A DNA stretch of 64,000 nt, taken from positions 285,570-349,569 of the forward strand of contig NZ_BBUZ01000023.1 in assembly GCF_001417735.1 (NCBI RefSeq). The letters are read 5' to 3'. Position 1 is the first letter of the stretch. Every line of letters starts with the position of its first letter. Of the stretch, positions 37,239 to 47,500 are shown piece by piece. Both the position numbers and the translations under genes were made by a program. The notes under the pieces are model-generated. The model searched no databases, was not told the origin of the DNA, and was given only the letters and a program-made list of their open reading frames with translations. The DNA is from Streptomyces sp. NBRC 110028 (GTDB taxonomy: Bacteria; Actinomycetota; Actinomycetes; Streptomycetales; Streptomycetaceae).

Positions 37239-40200
37239 ATGGCCGACAACGACCGGTACGCGATGCTCGTCGGTGTCTCCACGTACGACAGCGACGCCTA
37301 CCACGATCTCCCGCCCGTCCGCGCCGACCTGCACTACATGCGGGCGGTACTGGAGAACACCGAGATCGGCATGTACAACGACTGCGCGATGGTCGCCGAG
37401 CCGACCCGCGCCGAGATGCTGCACGCCATTGAGAAGTTCCTGGAGGAGCGACAGCCGAGCGAGACGGCCCTGCTGTACTTCAGCGGACACGGAGAGTTCT
37501 GCGAGGACGACAACCAGCTGTACTTTCTCACCCGGGACGCGGACCCGGACGACCTGCCGGGCACGGCGGTACCGGCCGAGTTCCTGGAGCGGATGCTCCA
37601 GTCCTGCCGTGCCTCGTCGAAGCTTGTCCTGCTGGACTGCTGCTCCAGCGGGTCCGTCGTCCAGGGCTGGACCGCCAAGGGCGCCCCAGGCGATGCCGAC
37701 GAGCGGCCCGCGCCCAGCACCCTGCTGCGGCCTACGGGCGTGTACTTCATCACCGCGTCCGACGCGTTGCAGTCCGCGTCCGCGATGGCGCCGTCCGGGT
37801 CCACGCTCGGCACGTCCCGGTTCACCGGTGAGATCGTGGAGGGACTGCGGAACGGGCGGATCAAGGGCGGCGGCTGGATCACACCGGACGACCTGTTCGA
37901 CTACCTGACGGCGCAGATGGCGCGCAACGGCGTGCCGGAGGAGCAGCGCCCCACCAAGTCCACGATCCGGGCCACCCGGAGCCTGCCCTTCGCCCGGTCG
38001 GTGGCGCGTACCGTCCACCTCCCGACGCCGCCGCGTGACGCGACGGAGGTGGCGCGGCGGTCCCCCGCCCTGCTGAAGGCCCGGGAACTGGCGGCGCTCG
38101 ACGCGCGGGACGGCGTGGACTGGCAGCGGCTGCTGCACTACTACGTGCAGTGCCTCACCGCCGAGGCGGCGGCCGGCATGCTGCCCGACCGCGATAAAGA
38201 ACGGGATTCGGGGTACTTCCTGCTCGGCAGGGACGAGGAGATCATCCAGTCGGGGCGGGGTTCGACCTTTCGGGCACCCGGCAAACTGTCCAGGCCGCAG
38301 GCCCGGCAAGACCGGGGCACCAGCGACGCGGGAACACAGCAGGAGTACTGGTACGGCTATCCGGCCATCACGCTCCCCGTACGCGAGGGAGGCGGCCGGG
38401 GACGCCGTACGCCCGTGATGATCGCGCCGCTGTTGATCCAGCAGATGGACCTCGCGCCGGACGAGAACGGCCAGGACGTACTCCGGCCGACCGGGGTGCC
38501 GGCCCTGCACACGGGCGTCGTCTCGGAACTGCTCGACACGGACGACGCGGCCGACCTCATCGCAGGCTGGCAGCCGACCTGGCAGGAAGGCAACGACGCG
38601 CAGATGCTGCGGGCCGTGCGGCAGTTGCTGGAGGAACTGAAGCTGCCGGAGCTGGAGCCACTCGATCCGTCCGCGCTCAGCGAGCGGACGGTGAATGAGG
38701 CGCTGCGGCCCGGCGCGCACAACGCGGCCGTCCTGTTGGTGCCGTCCGGTGCGGAGGCGAACGCGACGCAGGGGTTGGTGGACAACCTGCTGCAGATGTC
38801 GACGCGGACCGGGCAGATCCCCGGCACCGCGCTGGACGCGCTGCTGAGCAGTGGCGAGGCGGACGCGGAGACGGAGTCCCCGGCCGTCGTGGTGGCGCCG
38901 GGGCCGTGCAACGAGAGCCAGGAGCTGGTGGTCTCATCGGCGATGACGCGGGCCCTGACGGTCGCCACGGGGCCGCCCGGTACGGGCAAGAGCGAGGTGG
39001 TCACAGCCACCGTCACCACCTGTGTCGCCGCCGGGCAGTCGGTGCTGGTCGCGTCCACGAACAACGAGGCGGTGGACGTCGTCGCCAAGCGCTGCGACGA
39101 CGTAGCGCCGGGGCTCATGATGCGGACGGGCAACGCGAAGGCGCTGAAGGAGGAGGCCGAGAAGCTGGAACGGCTGCTCGGCGAGCCCATCGAGGCCCCG
39201 CGGCGGGGTTCGGCGACCGTGGGCGGGGAGCTGCGCAATACCCGTACGCGGGCCGCCCGGCAGCGGGAGGAGGCGGAACGCCGTGTCGGCGAGGAGAGGC
39301 GACTGCTGGACCTGCTCCGGGAGCGGAAGGAACGGGCCGACGCGCTGGAGCTGCCGCTGACACTGCTGGAGTCCGCGTGGGCGGCAGCGACGGCCGGGAA
39401 CGGTGCGGCCGCGCTGGGCCGCTGGGAGGGCAGGGCCCGGAAGGCGGCCGGGGCCCACCGGTGGCTGCTCGGTGGGTGGCGCAGGGCGCGGGCACTGGCC
39501 GCGCTTGTCGCGGCAGCCGAGACCTCAGAGGGCGAAGGCCCACCGTGGCCGGGGTGGGCGAACGAGCGGCCCGTGCCGCCGGAGCTGCTGGAGGCCCTGG
39601 CGGATGCGGTGGCCGTGGAGCGTCGGCTGCGGGAACTCGTACCCGGGCACACCGAGTGGGACGAAGACGGGCTGAAGCAGGAGCGGTTGGAGACGGCGGG
39701 TGCCCTGTCGGAGCTGTCCGCGGACCTGTCCCGGGCGGTGTCGGCGGAAGCGCTGACGCAGGCGCGCGGGCTGATAGGGCAGCGGCTCCAGGCTCTGCGG
39801 GCCCGTCGGGGATTCCGGAAGAGCCAGCAGAACCTGATGGCGCACCTCAAGGGCTGGGCCATCAGCACCCACTCGGTGCGGCAGCTCGAACTCACCCCGA
39901 AGATGTTCGACCTCGTCGTCATCGACGAGGCCAGCCAGTGCTCGATACCGTCGGTGCTGCCGCTGCTCTTCCGGGCCCGGCGGGCACTGATCATCGGTGA
40001 CCCGATGCAGCTGGGCCACATCGCCGACATCGCGCCGCAGCAGGAGCGGCAGGCGCGGGTCCGGGCCGGGCTGAGCGCGGCGCAACTGGAGGACCATCGG
40101 CTCACGTATCACGTGCACTCGACGTACCACGCGGCCGCGCAGCACGGTGACACCGCCCTGCTGCTCGACGAGCACTACCGGTGCCACCCGCGGATCGCCG

Positions 40201-41162
40201 ACGTCGTCAACGGCTACTGCTACGCGGGCCAGTTGCAGGTGCTCACCGACGTACGGCGGCAGGTTCCGGCACTCGACCCGGTGGGGGCGGCCGATCCGGC
40301 GCCGGTGCTCGGCTGGGTGGACGTACCGGGCGGCGAGTCGGCGCGGGGCGGCGACGGACAGTCCTGGCGCAACGACGCCGAGGCCGGGGCCGTGCGGCGA
40401 GTGGTGGACGAACTGCTCGCGCGGCTGCCGCAGGACGCGACGGTGGGCGTGGTGACGCCGTTCCGGGCGCAGAAGCAGGCGCTGGCACGGGTGTGGCGCG
40501 ACGACGACCGGGTGCGGGTGGGGACGGTGCACGCCTTCCAGGGCGGGCAGCGCGACGTGATGGTGCTGAGCCCGGTGGCCACGCTCAACACCCCGCCGAG
40601 GACGACACACTGGGTGGCCGGCCAGGTCAACCTGTGGAACGTGGCGATCACACGGGCCAAGTCTCAACTGATCACGGTGGGCAGCCACGCGTTCTGGCAG
40701 GGGCAGAGCGGTCTGCCCGCGATGCTCGCCGGGCGCTCGGTGCCGCTGGGGGCGGGGCCCGGTGACGATCACGGCGTGGGCGCCGGGGACGCCGTCGGTG
40801 GCACGCAGGGTGCGGTCGGTCCGGGGACCGCGTTCCGCGAGGAGCTCGCCGACCGGCTTCAGCAGTACCTCGGCGAGCGTGGCATCACCGATGTGGAGCG
40901 CGCGGCAGTCGTCGGCGGCCACGCGGTGGATCTGCTGTTCACGGGGGACGGGGAGAACACGGCGGTACTGATCGACACGGGTCCGCCGCCCGGCCAGGAC
41001 CCGGCACGGCACCTGCGGCTCACCCACGCCCGGGGTGATCTGCTCACCGGGCTGCCGTCCGGTGGGCACGGGGCGAAGGCGTGCGAGGTGGGCCGGGTGG
41101 TGCGGGTTCCGGCGTGGCGGATCCTGGCGGGGGAGGACATGCTTGCGCCGCTGTTCGACTGA
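37239..41162 (+). CDS. Caspase-like protease fused to SF1 (Upf1/Dna2-type) helicase and degenerate nuclease-like tail
   Basis: 1,307 residues in three parts. Residues 5-230 are a peptidase C14 (caspase) domain with catalytic His84 in 'LLYFSGHGEF' and Cys135 in 'LLDCCSSG'. Residues about 560-1,130 are an SF1 helicase: Walker A 'TGPPGTGKSEV', a long coiled insert rich in Glu/Arg, Walker B 'LVVIDEASQCSIPSVLPLL', 'GDPMQLGHI', 'DEHYRCHPRIADVV', 'VGTVHAFQGGQRDVMVL' and 'VAITRAKSQLI'. The last 100 residues look like a VSR-type endonuclease domain ('GHAVDLLF...VLIDTG') without a clear catalytic Lys. The likely logic is nucleic-acid sensing by the helicase releasing the protease to kill the infected cell or cleave a partner. 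The adjacent EACC1 gene supports a conflict role. Confidence 0.85.
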   Translation: MADNDRYAMLVGVSTYDSDAYHDLPPVRADLHYMRAVLENTEIGMYNDCAMVAEPTRAEMLHAIEKFLEERQPSETALLYFSGHGEFCEDDNQLYFLTRDADPDDLPGTAVPAEFLERMLQSCRASSKLVLLDCCSSGSVVQGWTAKGAPGDADERPAPSTLLRPTGVYFITASDALQSASAMAPSGSTLGTSRFTGEIVEGLRNGRIKGGGWITPDDLFDYLTAQMARNGVPEEQRPTKSTIRATRSLPFARSVARTVHLPTPPRDATEVARRSPALLKARELAALDARDGVDWQRLLHYYVQCLTAEAAAGMLPDRDKERDSGYFLLGRDEEIIQSGRGSTFRAPGKLSRPQARQDRGTSDAGTQQEYWYGYPAITLPVREGGGRGRRTPVMIAPLLIQQMDLAPDENGQDVLRPTGVPALHTGVVSELLDTDDAADLIAGWQPTWQEGNDAQMLRAVRQLLEELKLPELEPLDPSALSERTVNEALRPGAHNAAVLLVPSGAEANATQGLVDNLLQMSTRTGQIPGTALDALLSSGEADAETESPAVVVAPGPCNESQELVVSSAMTRALTVATGPPGTGKSEVVTATVTTCVAAGQSVLVASTNNEAVDVVAKRCDDVAPGLMMRTGNAKALKEEAEKLERLLGEPIEAPRRGSATVGGELRNTRTRAARQREEAERRVGEERRLLDLLRERKERADALELPLTLLESAWAAATAGNGAAALGRWEGRARKAAGAHRWLLGGWRRARALAALVAAAETSEGEGPPWPGWANERPVPPELLEALADAVAVERRLRELVPGHTEWDEDGLKQERLETAGALSELSADLSRAVSAEALTQARGLIGQRLQALRARRGFRKSQQNLMAHLKGWAISTHSVRQLELTPKMFDLVVIDEASQCSIPSVLPLLFRARRALIIGDPMQLGHIADIAPQQERQARVRAGLSAAQLEDHRLTYHVHSTYHAAAQHGDTALLLDEHYRCHPRIADVVNGYCYAGQLQVLTDVRRQVPALDPVGAADPAPVLGWVDVPGGESARGGDGQSWRNDAEAGAVRRVVDELLARLPQDATVGVVTPFRAQKQALARVWRDDDRVRVGTVHAFQGGQRDVMVLSPVATLNTPPRTTHWVAGQVNLWNVAITRAKSQLITVGSHAFWQGQSGLPAMLAGRSVPLGAGPGDDHGVGAGDAVGGTQGAVGPGTAFREELADRLQQYLGERGITDVERAAVVGGHAVDLLFTGDGENTAVLIDTGPPPGQDPARHLRLTHARGDLLTGLPSGGHGAKACEVGRVVRVPAWRILAGEDMLAPLFD

Positions 41163-41205
41163 GCCCGCCCGCGCTCAGGTCGTAAGGGACAGGGTCGGGG
41201 CAGCT

Positions 41206-42258
41206 CTACCGAAGGCTCCGGACGACGTAGGTCATGTGCTGGACATTCCCGGCCCGCAGCCAGTCCATGACCTGCCCCGTGCCTTTGCTGGACGCCAGAG
41301 GGCCGTCGGCACAGTCGCGCAACCAGGTCTCCCCGGCGCTGGCAGACGCTCCCCTGAACTCAGGTAGATCGCGGAACCGGCGCGCCGCCGCCCGGACGCT
41401 CGCCGTACGGTCGGGGCCGCCGTTCAGCACCTTGCACAGCACGAACCAGTCGTCGGTGGTGTAGCGGAGGAGGCCCCACGGTGGGCCTCCGCCGCCCTGC
41501 ACTTGAGCAAGAGCAGTGACTGACTGCACGCCGTAGTCGCCATACGTGAGCCGCGACAGATAATCGCGGCCGCTCGCCTGCACCTCGCTCCACATGTGCC
41601 AGTCGGCACGGGGTTCTTCGTGAAGCTCTCCCAGTTCCAGCATGTCGTCCGTGGCCCGGGGGAAGCTCCCGCCGAGAACGGCGGCCGTGCGCCAGGTCGT
41701 CAGGGGGCGCAGGGCGTCCAGGGCCCGCAGGGCCTCCTTGCCCGCGTCGGGGCGGCCGGGAAGGACGCTGCCCAGGTCCAGCAGCAGATCGACGGGCACG
41801 TCGGGTGCGGCCCGGCCCAGGAGTTGGCCAACTGCTTCGGTCGTACGACCGTCCCACTCCCCCGACACGCCTACGCGAATGCCGACCCCGCAACCGTAGC
41901 GGTGAGCTGTCCCCAGGGCGGCGGACTGCTGGGCCATACCGCGCTCGGGCCCGGTGACCGGGCGGAGCAGGCGGGAGAGCCCGGTGCACTCGGAAAGGAT
42001 CTCCGCGAGTGCCGGTACCTGCACCTCCTCGGCGAACGGGGCATCGAGCCAGCCGGGATGACGGCGGTGTGCTCCTCTCACCTTGTTCAGTTCCCTCTGC
42101 CAACGGGCCTTCGTCAGCCCCGACGCGGGCGTTCCGGGGCACGGCGGAAGGTTCCACAGCGGGGCGATCGCGGCCTGTATGTCCGGCCGGACATCTTCGT
42201 AGGCCATCCGGGCCTGCTGCCGGACGGGTAGGACGGGAACGTAGAGCGGTTCGGCCAT
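41206..42258 (-). CDS. Beta family protein (phage T4 beta-protein-like)
   Basis: About 350 residues. Opening 'YVPVLPVRQQARMAYEDVRPDIQAAIAPLWNLPP' and the 'VDLLLDLGS' central segment match the T4 beta-protein family (a TIM-barrel-like family of unknown function) as I recall it. I see no catalytic motif. The start ATG 42258 has GAGGGGGAG upstream. Families of this kind turn up in phage and defence regions; no specific role can be assigned. It is divergent from the AAA ATPase gene. Confidence 0.7.
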   Translation of the reverse strand: MAEPLYVPVLPVRQQARMAYEDVRPDIQAAIAPLWNLPPCPGTPASGLTKARWQRELNKVRGAHRRHPGWLDAPFAEEVQVPALAEILSECTGLSRLLRPVTGPERGMAQQSAALGTAHRYGCGVGIRVGVSGEWDGRTTEAVGQLLGRAAPDVPVDLLLDLGSVLPGRPDAGKEALRALDALRPLTTWRTAAVLGGSFPRATDDMLELGELHEEPRADWHMWSEVQASGRDYLSRLTYGDYGVQSVTALAQVQGGGGPPWGLLRYTTDDWFVLCKVLNGGPDRTASVRAAARRFRDLPEFRGASASAGETWLRDCADGPLASSKGTGQVMDWLRAGNVQHMTYVVRSLR

Positions 42259-42565
42259 CGCGGCTCCCCCTCGGCACTGCCCGCGCACTTTCCCTTCTCG
42301 TCAGGATCGGCGGACGGCAAGACGCCGGAAAGAGAGCCCTTTCGGCCCGGATGACTGGAACCGGCAAGTACCTGGTACCGCTGTGACGCAGGATGTACTG
42401 TTTGTGATGCTCGGTGGCCGGTCACTTCATGTGAACGGCGCACGTGGGGGACTGAGTGCTGTTCAGCCAAGTGCGTGTGATCCGTCCGCCGTGCGCCGGA
42501 GCAGTCCGCCGGGCCCTTGGCGCCCCGGCCGTTCACGATTGGCGCGAGGCTTGAACCACCGCTTA
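42259..42565. other. Intergenic region between divergent beta-protein and ATPase genes
   Basis: About 300 bases that should carry two divergent promoters. The middle (42,375-42,450) is locally less GC-rich. No gene, repeat or clear operator is seen. Confidence 0.45.
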
Positions 42566-43768
42566 ATGAGGCTGACGGTGCGCAACTTCCGCACCCTGAC
42601 CGATACCAAGCTGCCGCTCGGGCCCTTGACCGTCATGGTCGGCCCCAACGCGGCGGGCAAGTCGAACGTCCTGCATGCTCTGGAGTTCCTGGGCGATGTG
42701 ACCCGGAAGGGGATCGAGCCGGCGCTTGAAGAGCGGGGCGGTTTCGATGTCCTGGCCTTCCGCGGCGGTCGGAAGCCGGTGTCACGGATCACCGTTGGCG
42801 TTGAAGGCATCTGGTCCGACTTCGCGTCGGAGGAAGCGCCGGACCGCTACGAGCTGAGCGTCTCGCGCACCCGGCTGCCGGAGGGATCCCGCGAGCGTTA
42901 CTCGACACATCGACGGGAGCGCTTCACGCAGCATCCGGTGAAGGACGCCGAGACGTCGGTGGAACTGACGAGCGGTTCCTTGACGGTCAGCAGCCCGTTG
43001 GAGGCCGACGGCGCCAACGGCGCGGTCAACGTCGGACGCATGACATCCGCCTTGCATCAGGATCGGCTGCTGTCGCAGTCCGATGACAGCCCTTCCGCTG
43101 TCGCCGTCGGAGCGGTGAGGCGGCACCTCTCCCAGATCCGGGTGTTCGACCCGGACGTGCGCAAGGCCCGGCAGCCGTGGGGAATCAGCGATTCCGGCCG
43201 GTACCTGAAGAGCGACGCGTCCAACCTCGCGGACTTCCTGCGCGGGCTCAAGGAGGACGGCGACGCCTGGGAGTTCCTTCTTGAGGACGTCCGGAAGGTC
43301 GTCCCTCAGATCCGCGACATCCATCTGGTGAACCCTCCGGACTTCGCCTCGTACCGAACGGCGGTGGAACTGGAGGAAGAAGGCCTCCGGGGCCGCACGC
43401 GCCTGACCGAGGCATCGTGGGGCACCGTCCGCATTCTGTGCATGCTCGCGATCTTCCATGACCCGAATCCGCCGCTGCTGACGTGCATCGAGGAGATCGA
43501 TCACGGCATCCACCCGCACGCGCTGGCCTTGATGGCGGAACGGCTCCGTGAGGCGAGCGAGCGGAGCCAGTACCTGGTCACCACGCATTCACCGATCTTC
43601 GTCAACGAACTGGAGCCCGAGGAGTTCGTGCCCTGCGAACGCCGCACCAGCGGCGCCTCCGTGATTCCGGCACGGAGGCTGAGCGACACCCGCCGGGTCG
43701 TGGAGGTGTCGGAGTACGAGCCCATAGGGAATCTGTGGTTCTCGGGTTCTGTGGGCGGCACGCTGTGA
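42566..43768 (+). CDS. ABC/SMC-type AAA ATPase (AAA_21/RecF-like)
   Basis: 400 residues. Opens 'MRLTVRNFRTLTDTKLPLGPLTVMVGPNAAGKSNVLHAL' (Walker A); a signature-like 'TEASWGTVRIL' follows at about 290, then Walker B 'LLTCIEEIDHGIHP' and the H-loop 'YLVTTHSPIF'. This is the compact ABC-ATPase used with nuclease or TOPRIM partners in OLD, Gabija, PARIS and Rlo-type systems. Start ATG 42566 is where family sequence begins. Overlaps the next gene as GTGA, indicating a two-component unit. Confidence 0.85.
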   Translation: MRLTVRNFRTLTDTKLPLGPLTVMVGPNAAGKSNVLHALEFLGDVTRKGIEPALEERGGFDVLAFRGGRKPVSRITVGVEGIWSDFASEEAPDRYELSVSRTRLPEGSRERYSTHRRERFTQHPVKDAETSVELTSGSLTVSSPLEADGANGAVNVGRMTSALHQDRLLSQSDDSPSAVAVGAVRRHLSQIRVFDPDVRKARQPWGISDSGRYLKSDASNLADFLRGLKEDGDAWEFLLEDVRKVVPQIRDIHLVNPPDFASYRTAVELEEEGLRGRTRLTEASWGTVRILCMLAIFHDPNPPLLTCIEEIDHGIHPHALALMAERLREASERSQYLVTTHSPIFVNELEPEEFVPCERRTSGASVIPARRLSDTRRVVEVSEYEPIGNLWFSGSVGGTL

Positions 43769-44400
43769 GCCGCGCTCCGGGCCGACAGCGGTCGGTCATC
43801 GTGGTCGCCGGCGAGAGCGAAAACGACCGAAGAGTGCTCCAGCACTTGATACCCGCTCTTTTCCCCAGGTGCCCCAAAGTCGTGACGATCAACGACAAGA
43901 TCAGGCTCGCGCCTGCCCAGTTGCAGCTCAGCCCCCGGATCGAAACGTTACGCAAGAACGCGCGAACCAAGGCGGCATCAGTCGGGGCCGAGCTTGCGGG
44001 CATCGTCATTCACGCCGACCTGGACAAGGTCTCGAACGAGACGTACGACCAGGTCCGGGACAAGATCACGGCCCAACTCCGGAAGAACATCCCCTGCGAC
44101 ACTGCACTGGCGCTTTCCGCTGTGGAGATGGAGTCCTGGCTGATGCTCTTCCCCGCCGCCTTCCCCAAGGTGAGACGCGGCTGGGAAATGAGACCGGAGG
44201 ACTGCCGGAAGGACCTCACCAAGTTGGCCAACCCGAAAGAACACCTCAAGAAGCACCTGGGCAAACCTCCGTACCGGGAGTCGGACTCCCCGACAATCAT
44301 GGCAGCGGCCGTGGAACTCGGTCACGTCAGCGCTCGCCCGAGCGGCAACAACCGGTCATTCCGCGACTTTGCCGACGAACTGGCAGGCTGGAAGAAATAG
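43765..44400 (+). CDS. TOPRIM-like small partner of the AAA ATPase (DUF4276/RloB-like)
   Basis: 211 residues. The N-terminus 'VIVVAGESENDRRVLQHLIP' carries the conserved Glu of the TOPRIM fold, and 'AGIVIHADLDKV' supplies a DxD-like acidic pair. The C-terminal half is basic and helical. I choose the GTG at 43765 because it overlaps the ATPase stop and keeps the TOPRIM start close to the N-terminus. TOPRIM partners of ABC ATPases in phage defence (AriB in PARIS, the TOPRIM half of OLD/GajA) are toxins or nucleases; a tRNase or DNase role here is inference. Confidence 0.7.
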   Translation: MSRAPGRQRSVIVVAGESENDRRVLQHLIPALFPRCPKVVTINDKIRLAPAQLQLSPRIETLRKNARTKAASVGAELAGIVIHADLDKVSNETYDQVRDKITAQLRKNIPCDTALALSAVEMESWLMLFPAAFPKVRRGWEMRPEDCRKDLTKLANPKEHLKKHLGKPPYRESDSPTIMAAAVELGHVSARPSGNNRSFRDFADELAGWKK

Positions 44401-44502
44401 GCATCGGGCTCGTGGCTCGGCTCACCGGCGACAGGGGCTGTCAGCGCCCCCCTATACGGTGGTATGGATCACCAGGGCACCAGCATCGCAAGGGGGACCG
44501 TC

Positions 44503-47500
44503 GTGAAGCCCACCATGGCCGCCGCGCAGCTGCGCGGCAGTCTGACGCAGTACCTCACGACGACGTACGCCCTCGCCGACGAGGACACTCGAAGCGCCCT
44601 CGAACGCTTCCTCGGGCACCCCGAGACCGGGATCTTCCGAGGTCCGTATCTGCGGATCAGGACGCCGTTCCACGTCGCCGAAGACGGCTGGCAGCGGGAC
44701 GTGGAGGGAGCGGCGGGGTTCCCGGGGTTCGTGCCGTGGCGGCACCAGGCGAAGGCGTGGGCCCGGCTGTCCACGCTGCGCGGGCCCGCCCAGCCGACTC
44801 TGGTGACGACCGGCACCGGCTCCGGCAAGACGGAGTCGTTCCTCGTCCCCGTGCTGGACCACTGCCGACGGCGGAAGGCCGAGGGGCGCGGCGGGGTCAA
44901 GGCCGTTCTGCTGTATCCGATGAACGCGCTCGCCACCGACCAGGCGGGGCGCATCGGGGAGTACCTGGCGCGGCCGGAGCTGGCGCAGGTCACTGCGGGC
45001 CTCTACATCGGCGACCGGCCCGACACCGACTTCCGGCGGGTGATGACGCGCCGGGAGGAGATGCGGGTGTCCCCGCCCGACGTGCTGATCACCAACTACA
45101 AGATGCTGGATCTGCTGCTCCAGCGCGGGGAGGACCGGAGCCTGTGGGAGGGCGCCGACCTCACCTATGTCGTGCTCGACGAGTTCCACACGTATGACGG
45201 CGCCCAGGGCACTGACGTCGCGATGCTGTTGCGCCGACTGGCCGCCGCCACCGGAGCGTCCCGGCCCGGCAGGCCGCTGGGGTCGATCTGCCCGGTGGCG
45301 ACCTCGGCCACGCTCGGCGAGGGGGCTCCGGACAGCCGGGCCGGGGGCGTCCTCGACGTGGCGGAGCGGGTGTTCGGGATGCCGTTCCCCGCGGACGCGA
45401 TCATCGGCGAGGAGCGGATGACCGCCGATGAGTTCACCGGGTCCGTGGACTACGAGCTGGACGAGCCACCCTCCCCGCAGGAGGTGGTGGCGGTGTCCGG
45501 CGGGCCGGACGTGGAGGCACACCCCGACCTGCTGGATCTGGACGCCCTCGCCACGAGGCTGCTGGGCCGCTCCGGGCTGGACGCCTTCCGCATCGGGCGG
45601 CTGCTGAAGCGGCACGACTTCACCCATGGCGTGCTGTCCCTGCTGAGCGGGGAGCCGCTGGACGAGTGGGCGCTGCGGGACCGGCTGGCCCGGTTCGGCT
45701 ACTCCTGGGGCCGTACCGCGCGGGAGAACCCGCGGCTGGTGCTCCAGGCACTGGGCCGGTTCGTGGCACTGCTCTCGGCTGCCCGCGACCCGGAGTCCGA
45801 TGAGCGCAGGCCCCGGCCGCTGCTGCACATCGAGGCGCATCTGTGGGTGCGGCCCGTGACGCGGGTGCTGCGTGGCGTGGGGCGCGCCCCGGAGTTCCGC
45901 TGGTACGAGGACGACCGGACCGCCGCCCGGCGGGCCGCGCTCAGTGCCGCGCCACCCGGCGACGAGGATCCGGACACCTCGTCCGGGGGCTGGCCGTCGT
46001 CCTCGGCGAGCAGCCCGCAGCCGCTGCCCGGTGCCGATACGGCGCCACGCCCCGCCCAGGTACACCTGCCCGCCGTGTACTGCCGCAACTGCGGGCGCTC
46101 CGGGTGGGCGGCGCTGTCCCCCGAGGCCGACCCCCAGCAACTGGTGACGGCGCAGGACCGCATCTGGCGAGCCGCCGTGGGGCGGGACAAGCGGCGCATC
46201 CGTTACTTCATCTCCGCCACCCACGGCGAGCGGCAGCAGGCGCTCGACGCGCTGACCGGGGCACGGCCCACGGACGGCAAGGGCGACCCGCTGTCGGTCG
46301 TGGTGCTGGACGGCGGCCAGGGCACCTACCGGCTGCCCACCGCCGGAGACGAAGGCGAGCTCGTCGACGCCTGGTTCGCGCGGGCCCTGCTCGACAAGAA
46401 GACCGCCGACCGCGCAGCGAAGGACGACCGCTGCCCGGCCTGCCACACCGACAACAGCATCCGCTTTCTCGGCACGGCCCAGGCGGCCCTGGCCTCGGCG
46501 GCCGTGACCCAGCTGTTCACCGGCGGCGACATCGCGCTCGTACCGGAAGAGCGCAAGACGCTGCTGTTCAATGACTCCACGCAGGACGCGGCGCATCGCG
46601 CCGGGTACGTCGCCAACGCCTCGTACAAGTTCTCGCTGCGTTCGCTCCTCGCCCACAACCTCGACGACTCGGGAGCGCCGACCGCCCTGAACGAGCTGAT
46701 CGGCCATGTCCTGGACTCGGTGGACGACCCGGACGCGCTGGCCGCCGTGGTGCCCCCTGACCTGCACGACGAGCCGGGCGTCGACCGGCTGCTGTCCGGC
46801 CGCGGCACCGGCGACGCGCGGACCTGGAAGCTCATCGGGGAGCGGCTGGCCTTCGCGACCGTGATGGAGTTCGGGCTGCGGAGCCGCATGGGGCGCACCC
46901 TGGAGCTGACCCGCACCGCGGCCGCCGAGGTCGTCGTGGCCGAGCCCGACCGCGTCACGGACCTCGCCCGCGACCTGCATCTGTCCCTGCCCGGCCAGCT
47001 GCTGGCGGGAAACGGCCTGCCCACGCCCGAGCGGTATCTGGCGTATGTGCGCGGGCTGCTGGAGCGACTGCGGATGCGCGGCGCCGTACGGCACCGCTGG
47101 CTGGACACCTGGATCAAGGAAGCCGGCAGCGATCGCTACCTCATCTCCGGGCGCAGGCCGGACGGCATGCCGGCCTTCCCCGAGGGGGTCGCGCCGCCGC
47201 GCTTCCTGCTGGACGGGCAGAAGGACCGGTCCGAGTTCGACGCGATCACGGGACGTCTGGGCTGGTACCAGGACTGGACCCGCAGGTGCCTGGGGCTGGA
47301 CGCCGCCGGGGCCGTGGAGTATCTGCGCAGGCTGCTGCCCGCCCTCGCCGAGGAAGGCGTCCTGGCGGCGCGGGCCACCCGGGACCGGCAGACCCGGGTC
47401 TACGGGCTTCAGCCGGGGCACATCCAGGTGCGGCTGCTCGGCGACGCGGTCGTCAACAAGGCCTTCGTCAGCTGCGAGGACTGCGGCTGGCAGCAGGTCG

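Noticed and set aside
42566..44400. Gabija (GajAB)
   Set aside because: GajA has ATPase and TOPRIM in one protein and GajB is a UvrD-like helicase; here the TOPRIM-like part is separate and the UvrD gene is seven kilobases away with its own partner.
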